Shown: positions 33,443 to 44,599 of the stretch, in pieces
Layout: each line of letters begins with the position of its first letter
Numbering within the stretch: the stretch's first letter is position 1
NCBI GenBank assembly: GCA_940671915.1
Contig: CALNVZ010003426.1
Coordinates: 50,733,600-50,797,599 of the forward strand
Length of the DNA: 64,000 nucleotides
Direction of reading: 5' to 3'
Origin: Paracentrotus lividus
Lineage: Eukaryota; Echinodermata; Echinoidea; Camarodonta; Echinidae
Notes under the pieces: generated by a model
The model's database searches: none
Told to the model about the DNA's origin: nothing
What the model saw: the letters and a program-made list of their open reading frames with translations, nothing else
Position numbers and translations under genes: made by a program

Positions 33443-33694
33443 TTGACTCATCTCCACCTACAGTGACTTGTCCAAATCAATTCACCCACACTGTTGATCT
33501 TGGAATGAATTCTACACAAGTAAATTTTACTGAACCTACTGCTACCGACCTCAGTGGTACTGTCATCATTGATAGTCAAAGCCATACACCAGGAGATTCC
33601 TTCCTACTTGGTCAAACTTCAGTCACCTATGTTTTTAGAGATGCTTCAAACAATGTTGCTGCTCCCTGTACATTTATAGTCAATATTGTAGCAG
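33443..33694 (+). CDS. HYR domain exon 2
   Basis: 84 codons, phase 1-1, acceptor ATATTCAG, donor GTTAGT. It differs from HYR 1 mainly at CPNQFTHTVDL, SFLLGQTSV, NNVAAPCTFIVNIVAG. Both framework cysteines and the TEPTATDLSG motif are intact. Confidence 0.93.
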
Positions 33695-35867
33695 GTTAGT
33701 GTCAGTTTCATAAATGTAAGTATGTAACAAACACCATAGAATATACAAAATATCTTTCTCACATAGAAGTAATACACAGTCGGGTATGCTAAACTATCCT
33801 TTTTAATCAACAGAGTCTAACCGACAAAAGAAAAAACCTTAACAGCATTTAACTAAAGAAAATTGCCTGTGGTCCATACTTGCTTAGTACCAGGTTCATA
33901 AATCGCATAGCTTATTGTTCCATTCTCAACAGGTCAATACCGTTCCCTCAATTTCCAGAATGTCTAGGTACTGGTTCTGGTGACATTGTCAAACCGCCCC
34001 AAGAACCCGATCTAGCCGCTGCCAAACTGGTAGTTTGTATTATTTTTAGTCCAGTAGATGATTCCGTATTCCTTATGTATGGCCCCCAATTGTTGCATTG
34101 TTTAGTCTTGGGTGTCGAAAGCAAGGACTAACAAATTACGTTCGTCTTGTTGCTACCATGCGTGGGTTCACTAGGAATGAGAGTGATGGAGGCCAACTTT
34201 GGGTGTTTAAAGCAATGACTAACAAGCTACATTCATCCCGTTGCTCTCTGGACACCTACTTTAGGTATTTTCCACGAAGTGTTTTTTTTTTTTTTTTTTG
34301 GTATTTGTCGTATCCAGTTTGTTTATTAACCCTATCCTGCCTTGGTTAATTTAGCTCTCTCCTCGACATTTTTCGCGATATATTTTTGACGCAATAAGCT
34401 ATGGCCCCGGTATTTCATGAGTTTATTCTTCAGCCACCTATGTTTTTAGAGATAATTCAAATAATTCTGCTGCTCCCCGTACATTTATAGTCAATGTTTT
34501 AGCAGGTTAGTGTCAGTTTCATAAATGTAAGTATGTAACAAACACCATAGAATATACAAAATATCTTTCTCACATAGAAGTAATACACAGTCGGGTATGC
34601 TAAACTATCCTTTTTAATCAACAGAGTCTAACCGACAAAAGAAAAAACCTTAACAGCATTTAACTAAAGAAAATTGCCTGTGGTCCATACTTGCTTAGTA
34701 CCAGGTTCATAGATCTCATAGCTTATTGTTCCATTCTCAACAGGTCAATACCATTCCCTCAATGTGCAGAATGTCTAGGTATACCCAGTTGTTGCATGTC
34801 CGGACGGGTTGTTTATCCGGACAAGACGGCAGTTTTAGGAACTTTGTGATCAATATTTCATTAATCGATTGAAAGTAATATTAGACAATATAACAAAGCA
34901 AAATATTCACAAATATTTGTGCTTTTTACTCCACAAATTTTGAGAAAATCAAAAGCAAAAGATAATGTTTTATCTGCTTAAATACCAGGACAACAGACCC
35001 CCCCCTCCCCCATCCTACTTGTCCTAGTGACATTGTCAAGCTGCCCCACCAAAGAACCCGATCTAGCTACCAAGCTGGTATTTTGTATTACATTTAGTCC
35101 AGTAGATGATGATTCCGTATTCCTTGTGTATGGCCCCCAGATGTTGCATTGCTTAGTCTTGGGTGTCGAAAGCAAGGACTAACAAATTACGTTCGTCTTA
35201 CAGTTGCTACCATGCGTGGGTTCACTAGGAATGAGAGTGCTGGAGGCCAACTATGGGTGTTTAAAGCAATAACTAACAAGCTACATTCGTCTTGTTGCTA
35301 TCTGGACATCTACTTTGGGTAGCTTCCATGAAGTTTTTTGTTGTTGGTATGTGTCGTATCCAGTTGATGTTAAGCACCATTCTGAACAATTTTGTTTATT
35401 AACCCTATCCTGCCTTGGTTATTTAGCCTCCTCCTCGACATTTTTCGCGATAAAATTTTCGACGCAATAAGCTATGGCCCCGGTATTTCATGAGTTTATT
35501 CTTTGAAGTCTCGCGCATCTTTTAAGACAAAATTTGAGTTAAATACGCATAGTTTCGTACCCGTGCGTCAGATTTAAAATTGCTCAAAAATGTGATGAAA
35601 ATTACAGCAACTTGCTTAATTGACCATATTGGTTCATGCATGAATGAACACAATTGCTCAAAATGATGATGGCTTTTCATTGTCTTGTCTTGAATTTTAT
35701 AAATACAAGTGATTTGGTTAATGTTACCCATGCCATTGGGGTTGAATAAAACTGCATGCCACTATGTAAGTTCAAGCCGAACATTGCTAAATTAATGTAG
35801 AACCCTGCAGTGAATATTTCAAGGTAATTACTATTTGTACATCAATATGTTCTTTGTTCATATTCAG
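33695..35867 (+). other. HYR unit 2 intron with internal partial duplication
   Basis: The segment 34431-35345 repeats 33620-34285, so this intron is longer than in a basic unit. Inside the second copy, about 235 bases (34783-35020) interrupt the unit sequence after GTCTAGGTA. I see no clear inverted ends on that insertion. Confidence 0.7.
34431..34505 (+). pseudogene. Partial HYR exon remnant (3' third)
   Basis: Encodes ATYVFRDNSNNSAAPRTFIV and NVLAG with the GTTAGT donor kept but no acceptor and no first two thirds. The conserved second cysteine is Arg here (PRTF for PCTF). It begins abruptly after GTTTATTCTT, a position normally followed by TGAAGTCTCG, so this is a duplication breakpoint. 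Confidence 0.85.
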
Positions 35868-36119
35868 TTGACTCATCTCCACCTATAGTGACTTGTCCAA
35901 CTCAATTCACCCGGACCGTTGATCTTGGAATGAATTCTACACAAGTAAATTTTACTGAACCTACCGCTACCGACCTCAGCGGTACTGTCATCATTGATAG
36001 TCAAAGCCATACACCAGGAGATACCTTCCTACTTGGTCAGACTTCAGTCACCTATGTTTTTAGAGATGCTTCGAACAATGTTGCTGACCCCTGTACATTT
36101 ATAGTCAATGTTTTAGCAG
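35868..36119 (+). CDS. HYR domain exon 3
   Basis: 84 codons, phase 1-1. It reads VDSSPPIVTCPTQFTRTVDL, with TFLLGQTSV and NNVADPCTFIVNVLAG. It is intermediate between the first two copies and the later ones. Confidence 0.93.
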
Positions 36120-36823
36120 GTTAGTGTCAGTTTCATAAATGTACATATGTATCAAACACCATTGAATATACAAAATATCTTTATCACATAGATGCCACAC
36201 ACAGTCGGGTAGGCTTGGCTCTCCTTCTTAATCAACAGAGTCTAACCCCAGAAGAAAAAACCGCAACAGTATTTAACAAAAGAAAATTGCCTGTGGTCCA
36301 TACTTGCTTAGTACCAGGTTCATAAATCGCATAGCTTATTGTTCCATTCTCAACAAGTCAATACCGTTCCCTCAATTTCCAGAATGTCTAGGTACTTGTC
36401 CTGGTGACATTGTCAAGCCGCCCCAAGAACCTGATCAAGCCCCCAAACTGGTATTTTGTATTATTTTTAGTCCAGTAGATGATTCCGTATTCCTTGTGTA
36501 TGGCCCCGAATGTTGCATTGTTTAGTCTTGGGTGTCGAAAGCAAGGACCAGCAAATTACGTTCGTCTTGTTGCTACCACGCGTGGGTTCCCAAGGAATGA
36601 GACTGCTGGCGGTCAACTATGGGTGTTTAAAGCAATGACTAACAAGCTACATTCATCACGTTGCTATCTGGACACCTACTTTAGGTAGTTTCCACAAAGT
36701 ATTTTGTTTGGTACACTCTAAAGACTGAAGTGCTAATTTATGGATGCTTGTATAGTGACTGCACTTGAAGAGCTAAATCAGCACCTGAAGTGCTAGTTTA
36801 TCAACAAAAAAATGTTCAATGTC

Positions 36824-36900
36824 GGTATGGGATTCGAACCGGGTTCACCTAGATATGGAAGAGTACCGCTGACGTTACCAATAGACCAACGGAGATCTCC
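36824..36900 (-). other. tRNA-like module, minus strand
   Basis: On the minus strand an A-box-like TTGGTCTATTGGTAACG is followed about 40 bases later by a perfect B box GGTTCGAATCC. The ends do not form an acceptor stem, so it is tRNA-derived and not a tRNA gene. The same module recurs in the other two MITE copies. Confidence 0.65.
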
Positions 36901-36999
36901 ATATTACTTGCTTGAATTATGCAAGCATAGTAGATAATTATGGCAACTCTGAAGAAAGTTCATCATGAAACAATATGATCTGTTAGCAATCGTGAGATG

Positions 37000-37072
37000 T
37001 AAATTGGTCTAACGTGCTCGTAAGCGTTCCTTCATCCAGGGGACCCAGGTTCGAATCCTAACGAAGTCACGC
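37000..37072 (+). other. tRNA-like module, plus strand
   Basis: An A-box-like TTGGTCTAACGTGCTCG is followed by the B box GGTTCGAATCC about 45 bases downstream. No acceptor stem pairing is seen. Together with the minus-strand module it gives back-to-back possible RNA polymerase III promoters. Confidence 0.65.
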
Positions 37073-37758
37073 CTTTTTTGCCCATTTTTGCTGAAAGTTC
37101 AGCTCATGTGAACGTGCTAAAACAGCATTTTGAGTGCACTCACTATTCAAGCTCTTAAAAAGTGATTTTAGCCCCTGAAGTGGTAAAAAGAGCACTTCAG
37201 TTTTTAGAGTGTATGTGTCGTATCCAGTTGATGTTAAGCATCGTTCTGAACAATTTTGTTTATTAACCCTATCCTGCCCTGGTTAATTTAGCCCCCTCCT
37301 TGACATTTTTCGCGATATATTTTCGACGCAATAAGCTATGGCCCCGGTATTTCATTGAAGTCTCACGCAATTTGCGTTAAATACAAACAGTTAACAGGTT
37401 ATGTACCCGTGCATCAGATTTAAAATTGCTGAAAACGTTATTTTATTTCAAGATATACTTTAGTGATCATAGAAAGGTATGAAAATTATGTAAACTTGTT
37501 GAATTGACCATAGTTGTGTATGAATGAATGGACACAATTTCTTAAGTTGATGAAGGCTATTTATTGCCTTGTCTTAAATTATTGTAAATACAAGTCGTGT
37601 GATTTGGTTGATGTTACCCATACCATTGGGGTTTAATTAATCTGCATGTCACGTTGTAAGTTCAAGCCCAACAATGCTACATTAAAGTAGAACCCGACAG
37701 TAAATATTTCAAGGTAATTACCATTTTTCCATCAATATGTTCTTTGTTCATATTTTAG

Positions 37759-38010
37759 TTGACTCATCTCCTCCTATAGTGACTTGTCCAACTCAGTTCA
37801 TACAGACTGTTGAGCTTGGAATGAATTCTACCCAAGTAAATTTTACTGAACCTATTGCTACCGACCTCAGTGGTACTGTCATCGTTGATAGTCAAAGCCA
37901 TACACCAGGAGATTCCTTCCCAGTTGGTCAAACTTCAGTCACCTATGCTTTTAGAGATGCTTCAAACAATGTTGCTGACCCCTGTACATTTATAGTCAAT
38001 GTTTTAGCAG
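37759..38010 (+). CDS. HYR domain exon 4
   Basis: 84 codons, phase 1-1, acceptor ATATTTTAG. It shares with copies 5 and 6 the changes VELGMNSTQV, VIVDSQSHTPGDSFPVGQ and NNVADPC. Private changes are Phe-Ile (CPTQFIQ) and TYAFRD. Confidence 0.93.
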
Positions 38011-38612
38011 GTTAGTGTCAGTTTCATAAATGTACGTAACAAACACCATCGAATATACAAAATATCTTTCTCACATAGATGTCATACACAGTCGGGTATG
38101 CTAAACTGTCCTTCTTAACATGTCTTAATCAACAGAGTCTAACCCTCAGAAGAAAAAACCGCAACAGCATTTAACTAAAGAAAAATTGCCCGTGGTCCAT
38201 ACTTGCTTAGTACCAGGTTCATAAATCGCATAGCTTATTGTTCCATTCTCAACAGGTCAATACCGTTCCCTCAATTTCCAGAATGTCTAGGTACTGGTTC
38301 TGGTGACATTGTCAAGCCGCCCCAAGAACCTGATCAAGCCCCCAAACTGGTATTTTGTATTATTTTTAGTCCAGTAGATGATTCCGTATTCCTTGTGTAT
38401 GGCCCCAAATGTTGCATTGTTTAGTCTTGGGTGTCGAAAGCAAGGACCAGCAAATTACGTTCGTCTTGTTGACACCATGCGTGGGTTCCCAAGGAATGAG
38501 ACTGCTGGCGGTCAACTATGGGTGTTTAAAGCAATGACTAACAAGCTACATTCATCACGTTGCTATCTGGACACCTACTTTAGGTAGTTTCCACAAAGTA
38601 TTTTGTTTGGTA

Positions 38613-39109
38613 CACTCTAAAGACTGAAGTGCTAATTTATGGATGCTTGTATAGTGACTGCACTTGAAGAGCTAAATCAGCACCTGAAGTGCTAGTTTAT
38701 CAACAAAAAAATGTTCAATGTCGGTATGGGATTCGAACCGGGTTCACCTAGATATGGAAGAGTACCGCTGACGTTACCAATAGACCAACGGAGATCTCCA
38801 TATTACTTGCTTGAATTATGCAAGCATAGTAGATAATTATGGCAACTCTGAAGAAAGTTCATCATGAAACAATATGATCTGTTAGCAATCGTGAGATGTA
38901 AATTGGTCTAACGTGCTCGTAAGCGTTCCTCATCCAGGGGACCCAGGTTCGAATCCTAACGAAGTCACGCCTTTTTTGCCCATTTTTGCTGAAAGTTCAG
39001 CTCATGTGAACGTGCTAAAACAGCACTTTGAGTGCAGTCACTATTCAAGCTCTTAAATAGTGATTTTAGCCCCTGAAGTGCTAAAAAGAGCACTTCAGTT
39101 TTTAGAGTG
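38613..39109. mobile_element. TA-flanked tRNA-like MITE, copy 2
   Basis: Nearly identical to the copy in the preceding unit and at the same unit position, so it was copied by duplication of the unit and not by a second transposition. Both tRNA-like modules and both termini are present. Confidence 0.88.
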
Positions 39110-39654
39110 TATGTGTCGTATCCAGTTGATGTTAAGCATCGTTCTGAAAAATATTGTTTATTAACCCTATCCTGCCCTGGTTAATTTAGCCCCCTCCTCG
39201 ACATTTTTCGCGATATATTTTCGACGCAATAAGCTATTTCCCCGGTATTTCATTGAAGTCTCACGCAATTTTCGTTAAATAAAAACAGTTAACAGGTTAT
39301 GTACCCGTGCCTCAGAATTAAAATTGCTCTAAAACGTTATTTTATTACAAGATATACTTCAGTGATCACAGAAAGGTGTGAAAATTATCTGAACTTGTTT
39401 AATTGACCATATTTGTGTATGTATGAATGAATGGACACAATTTCTCAAGTCGATGAAGGCTATTTATTGTCTTGTCTTGAATTTTATCAATACAATTCGT
39501 GTGATTTGGTTGATGTTACCCATACCATTGGGGTTTAATTAATCTGCATGTCACGTTGTAAGTTCAACAATGCTACATTAAAGTAGAACCCGACTGTAAA
39601 TATTTCAAGGTAATTACCATTTTTCCATCAATATGTTCTTTGTACATATTTTAG

Positions 39655-39906
39655 TTGACTCATCTCCTCCTATAGTGACTTGTCCAACTCAGTTCACACA
39701 GACTGTTGAGCTTGGAATGAATTCTACACAAGTAAATTTTACTGAACCTATTGCTACCGACCTCAGTGGTACTGTCATCGTTGATAGTCAAAGCCATACA
39801 CCAGGAGATTCCTTCCCAGTTGGTCAAACTTCAGTCACCTATGTTTTTAGAGATGCTTCAAACAATGTTGCTGACCCCTGTACATTTATAGTCAATGTTT
39901 TAGCAG
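39655..39906 (+). CDS. HYR domain exon 5
   Basis: 84 codons, phase 1-1. It differs from copy 4 by only two residues in translation (CPTQFTQ, TYVFRD) and from copy 6 by one (FTEPIATD versus FTEPTATD). This near-identity points to recent unit duplication or gene conversion. Confidence 0.93.
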
Positions 39907-40064
39907 GTTAGTGTCAGTTTCATAAATGTACGTATGTAACAAACACCATCGAATATACAAAATATCTTTCTCACATAGATGTCATACACAGTTGGGTATG
40001 CTAAACTGTCCTTCTTAATCAACAGAGTCTAACCCTCAGAAGAAAAAACCTCAACAGCATTTAA

Positions 40065-40533
40065 AGTCCCAGACCGGACCGGCCACCCCTCCCGAATATT
40101 TGTAAAATTACCCCTAATTTAAAAGTGCGAGTGATGACGTCAAAAAATGTTAATGGAATGCAACAGCAGTCTTGTGGCCAGGCATGATTGACTTTGCCCT
40201 TTAATTTCATAACCATACAATTCTAGCTCACAGGGCGTCTATTGTCCTGACATAGCAATACAAACGTGTTTTCTAAAGGCGAAACGCAATCATGCCTAGC
40301 CGCAGGACTGCTGTAGCATTCCATTAACATTTGTTGACGTCATCACTCGCACTTTTAAATTATGGGTAATTTTACAAGTATTCGGGAGGGATGGCCTGGT
40401 TGAGGTTCGGTCATCTTTTTAATTAAATACTTTCTAGTTGGACAATAAAAACGCCTTAATTTGGAATTATTGTATTATATAGCATATTAGCTTTCGTTTT
40501 TGGCTATTTCATTTGTTGGTCCGGTCTAGCACT
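40065..40533. mobile_element. TTAA-flanked MITE, AGTCCCAGACCGGACC ends
   Basis: TTAA at 40061-40064 and 40534-40537 duplicates the CATTTAACTAAAG of the other units. Ends are AGTCCCAGACCGGACC and GGTCCGGTCTAGCACT, mirrors with two mismatches. The interior is a long near-palindrome around AAAAGTGCGAGTGATGACGT. Unique to this unit, so younger than the unit duplications. Confidence 0.85.
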
Positions 40534-40977
40534 TTAACTAAAGAAAATTGCCTGTGGTCCATACTTGCTTAGTACCAGGTTCATAGATCGCAAAGCTTAT
40601 TGTTCCATTCTCAACAGGTCAATACCATTCCCTCAATTTCCAGAATGTCTAGGTACTGGTTCTGGTGACATTGTCAAACCGCCCCAAGAACCCGATCTAG
40701 CTGCCAAACTGGTATTTTGTATTATTTTTAGTCCAGTAGATGATTCCGTATTCCTTGTGTATGGCCCCAAATGTTGCATTGTTTAGTCTTGGGTGTCGAA
40801 AGCAAGGACCAGCAAATTGCGTTCGTCTTGTTGCTACCACGCGTGGGTTCCCAAGGGATGAGACTATCGATAGCGGCCAACTATGGGTGTGTAAAGCAAT
40901 GACTAAAAAGCTACATTCATCACGTTGCTATCTGGACACGTACTTTACGTAGTTTCCACAAAGTATTTTGTTCGGTA

Positions 40978-41506
40978 CACTCCAAAAACTGAAGTGCTAA
41001 TTTATGGAGGCTCGTATAGTGACTGCACTTGAAGAGCTAAATCAGCACCTGAAGTGCTGTTTTAGCACCTACCTAAGTGCTAGTTTATCAACAAAAAAAT
41101 GTTCAATGTCGGTATGGGATTCGAACCGGGTTCACCTAGATATGGAAGAGTACCGCTGACGTTACCAATAGACCAACGGAGATCTCCCTATTACTTGCTT
41201 GAATTATGAAAGCATAGTAGATAATTATGGCAACTCTGAAGAAAGTTCATCATGAAACAATATGATATGTTAGCAATCGTGAGATGTGAATTGGTCTGAC
41301 GTGCTCGTAAGCGTTTCTCATCCAGGGGACCCAGGTTCGAATCCTAACGAAGTCACCTTATTTTTGCCCATTTTTGCTGAAAGTTCAGCTCACGTGAACG
41401 TGCTAAAACAGCACTTTGAGTGCAGTCAGACTCACTATACAAGCTCTTAAAAAGTGCTGATTTCAGCCCCTGAAGTGCTAAAAAGAGCACTTCAGTTTTT
41501 AGAGTG
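40978..41506. mobile_element. TA-flanked tRNA-like MITE, copy 3
   Basis: Same site and termini as the two other copies, with about 30 extra bases near 41060 (a GTGCTGTTTTAGCACCTACC duplication) that the others lack. It keeps both tRNA-like modules. Confidence 0.85.
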
Positions 41507-42053
41507 TATGTGTCGTATCCAGTTGATGTTAAGCACCGTTCTGAACATTTTTTTCATTAACCCTATCCTGCCCTGGTTAATTTAGTCTCCTCCTGGAATT
41601 TTTTCGAGATATATTTTCGACGCAATAAGCTATGGCCCCGGTATTTCATGAGTTTATTCTTTGAGGTCTAGCGCGATTTGCGTTAGTTACAAATAATTAT
41701 GTACCCGTGCGTCAGATTTAAAATTGCTGAAAACGTTATTTTATTTCAAGATATACTTTAGTGATCATAGAAAGGTATGAAAATTATGTAAACTTGTTGA
41801 ATTGACCATAGTTGTGTATGAATGAATGGACACAATTTCTTAAGTTGATGAAGGCTATTTATTGCCTTGTCTTAAATTATTGTAAATACAAGTCGTGTGA
41901 TTTGGTTGATGTTACCCATACCATTGGGGTTTAATAAATCTGCATGTCACTATGTAGGTTCAAGCTCAACATAACATTAAAGTAGAACCCGACAGTAAAT
42001 ATTTCAAGGTAATTACCATTTTTCCATCAATATGTTCTTTGTTCATATTTTAG

Positions 42054-42305
42054 TTGACTCATCTCCTCCTATAGTGACTTGTCCAACTCAGTTCACACAG
42101 ACTGTTGAGCTTGGAATGAATTCTACACAAGTAAATTTTACTGAACCTACTGCTACCGACCTCAGTGGTACTGTCATCGTTGACAGTCAAAGCCATACAC
42201 CAGGAGATTCCTTCCCAGTTGGTCAAACTTCAGTCACCTATGTTTTTAGAGATGCTTCAAACAATGTTGCTGACCCCTGTACATTTATAGTCAATGTTTT
42301 AGCAG
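42054..42305 (+). CDS. HYR domain exon 6
   Basis: 84 codons, phase 1-1. It shares VELGMN and SFPVGQ with copies 4 and 5 but has FTEPTATDLSG like copies 1-3, which indicates conversion or a crossover between units. Confidence 0.93.
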
Positions 42306-43207
42306 GTTAGTGTCAGTTTCATAAATGTACGTATGTAACAAACTCCATCGAATATACAAAATATCTTTCTCACATAGATGTCATACACAGTCGGGTATGC
42401 TTAACTGTCCTTCTTAATCAACAGAGTCTAACCCTCAGAAGAAAAAACCGCAACAGCATTTAACTAAAGAAAACTTGCCTGGGGTCCATAATTCGTCGCT
42501 GTTTTCACGAACCGTCATAAACCGAATTTTTGGTCAAATTTTCGAAATTGAGTTTTTTCGATATTCTTAAAGCCTGTATTCAACTCTATCGAATGACCAA
42601 ATTTCAGGTCGACATCTTAATTATTTTAGAAATAAGAGAAGATTCAAATTTCGTTCAAAACGTCACATCACTTCCAGTGATTTTACGAAGCGTCCTAAAC
42701 CATTATTTCTACAATATAGCAGTCTCCAGAATGGCGCGCAACCCGACCTACATATGGTTGAGCGGTGCGTGTAGGCATTGAATGATTTTACGAACCGTTC
42801 TATCTCGTGGTTTAGGACGCTAAAAAACATGCGCGTGATACGCATGATTTTACAAAGTGACCTTAACCCCCTGTTTGTAATAAAAATAATCAGTTTCTAA
42901 AAAAACTGCCTTTCATTTTATTCTAAATATTTAAAATTCAAACCCCGATTGCAAATAATTTCTTTCATATTGTAAAATAGTGAGATTAAACGAGAACTTA
43001 CCTGTTACGTCACATGAGAGAGCCCGCCAGTAAGCGCGCGAGATCTTGACTTCAATCTTAGAAGCAGAATTCAGATCGTGACAGCTTAACAATTGTAAAA
43101 AGAAGATAACTGAGAACTTAACCTGTTTGATAACCACTCAGGGTGGGAGGGTGGGGACGTAATATCTCCCCTTACATTACTTATAAAATAATGATTAAAC
43201 TTCAAAC

Positions 43208-43275
43208 AGGTAAGTTCTCGTTTAATCTTACTATTTTATGACGTAATGACGTTTAGATATTACGTCACATGAGAG
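43208..43275. repeat. DIRS internal complementary region
   Basis: AGGTAAGTTCTCGTTTAATC is the reverse complement of the element's left terminus. It runs directly into ATGACGTAATGACGTTTAGA and TATTACGTCACATGA, the reverse complement of the right terminus. The fusion therefore equals the complement of a joined right-left end. Confidence 0.88.
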
Positions 43276-43365
43276 GTTTGAAGCAAGCTGAAGCGATCTG
43301 AACAAAAAACGTAGTCAACAGAATCATTTACATGAAAATTTACCTGAAATAATCATGTTTCATCT

Positions 43366-44357
43366 TCAGTGTCCAATCACTGCTGATGCAAAATCTTCTT
43401 TAAGTAGTACACTTGTCTTTGAGCTTTCCTTTGGCTTGTTATAGTACTTTTGGAAAGTCTTTTCACTCGACCATCCTGCTTGGTCAAGAATCAGTTTGAC
43501 AGGCAAATTCGCACTGTTAGCAGCTGAAGAAGCTGCAGCCCTTGTGGAGTGGGCCTTGTACAAGTCCGTATTGATTCCAGCTGCAGACATAGTTTGTTTA
43601 ATCCACCTGGAGATGGTAGCTGCAGTGACACGTTTGTGTGGTTTCTGGTAGCTGATGAAAAGGGCACGCTCCTGCCCCCGAATTTTTTCAGTCCTCAAGA
43701 TGTACTCCTTAAGGTAGTGAACAATGCAAAGTCTCCTGTCAGGAGCATAAGCTTTAAGTTTCAACACATAGTCAGCTTTCTTCGGTCGATCTTGTTTAAG
43801 TAATTCCATAAACTGAAAAGTGATTACACTGTCTTTCATGACCATGTTGTCCAGGTTAAGAAGATGTAAGGACTGTACACGCTGGGCTGACAGTAAAGCG
43901 ATCAGCATACATAGCTTCAGAGTCAATGTTCTCAGATTAAGTGATCTCCTTGGAGAAAGATTCCGAAGGTAGTTTAACACAATAGAAACATCCCAGATTT
44001 CCTTATATCTGGATTGCGGTTGTCTCTTGTTGAAACACCTCTCATAAATCTACTGACAACTGGATGATTTCCAACATCATATTTATCATCGTTTAAAATC
44101 AAGAAAGATGAAAGAGCACTTCTGGCTTGGTTAATTACACTGTAACCTGATGATCCATCAAAGAAAAGTTCGCTTAAGATGTATTTAACTCCAGTCTGAA
44201 CACAACTTAGGTTATTCTTGTCACAGAAAGTTTTCCATTTACGAATATAAAATCCATACTGCTTCTTTGTAGAGGGCCTCCATGAGGCCGAGATAAGAGT
44301 CATTGTTCTGTCGCTTAGTCCTTTCCTTTTCCATGTATCGGACATAGCCTGCAACAT
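43366..44357 (-). pseudogene. DIRS tyrosine recombinase (frameshifted)
   Basis: Two overlapping frames are joined by a single shift near 43978. The N-terminal part (MLQAMSDTWKRKGLSDRTM; core-binding region WRPSTKKQYGFYIRKW) is in one frame. The catalytic part in the next carries the first Arg in LLSAQRVQSL, the H-x-x-R box in AHSTRAAASS, the AGW box and the nucleophilic Tyr in FQKYYNKP. All recognisable catalytic residues (R, H, R, W, Y) are kept. It would cut and rejoin circular element DNA into the target. The shift predicts no active protein unless it is bypassed. Confidence 0.88.
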
Positions 44358-44599
44358 AAAAGATCAAGGCAATGATTAGGTGGATGAGGCTCATGTGAAA
44401 CTGGGTTAACCAAAAGTGAGCACGATTTAGGAATGAACATAGGTTCTCCAATAGTCATGTTCATCAGAACCGGGAACCATGGTTGAGAGGGCCAATTGGG
44501 GACGACCATCAGTCCCATAGCTTTGTCCTTTCGTATTTTCTGTAAACATTTTGAAATGAGACAAAATGGGGGAAAAGCATAGAAAAAGAATCTGCCCAA
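44315..44599 (-). pseudogene. DIRS RT-RNase H C-terminal tail (shifted frame)
   Basis: FFYAFPPFCLISKCLQKIRK and VVPNWPSQPWFPVL are the conserved segments after the RNase H domain in DIRS pol proteins (P-F-x-L-x-x-x-L-x-K-I, W-P-x-Q-x-W). It continues the preceding frame after one frameshift near 44590. Confidence 0.8.

Larger units (their letters stand above)
36714..37211. mobile_element. TA-flanked MITE with two tRNA-like modules, copy 1
   Basis: Inserted into the unit's GGTATGTGTCG site, duplicating TA. Ends are CACTCTAAAGACTGAAGTGC and GCACTTCAGTTTTTAGAGTG. The interior carries a tRNA-like module on each strand. Units 2 and 7 keep the empty site, so this is a clean insertion. The TA target suggests Tc1/mariner-type mobilisation; that is an inference. 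Confidence 0.88.

Noticed and set aside
36824-37072. Two functional tRNA genes
   Set aside because: The A and B boxes are good, but the ends do not pair into an acceptor stem and both lie inside a MITE, so I call them tRNA-derived modules.
43549-43803. Plus-strand ORF opposite the recombinase
   Set aside because: It is the antisense shadow of the DIRS recombinase, which has clear catalytic motifs on the minus strand. Likewise 46427-46762 against the gag-like ORF.
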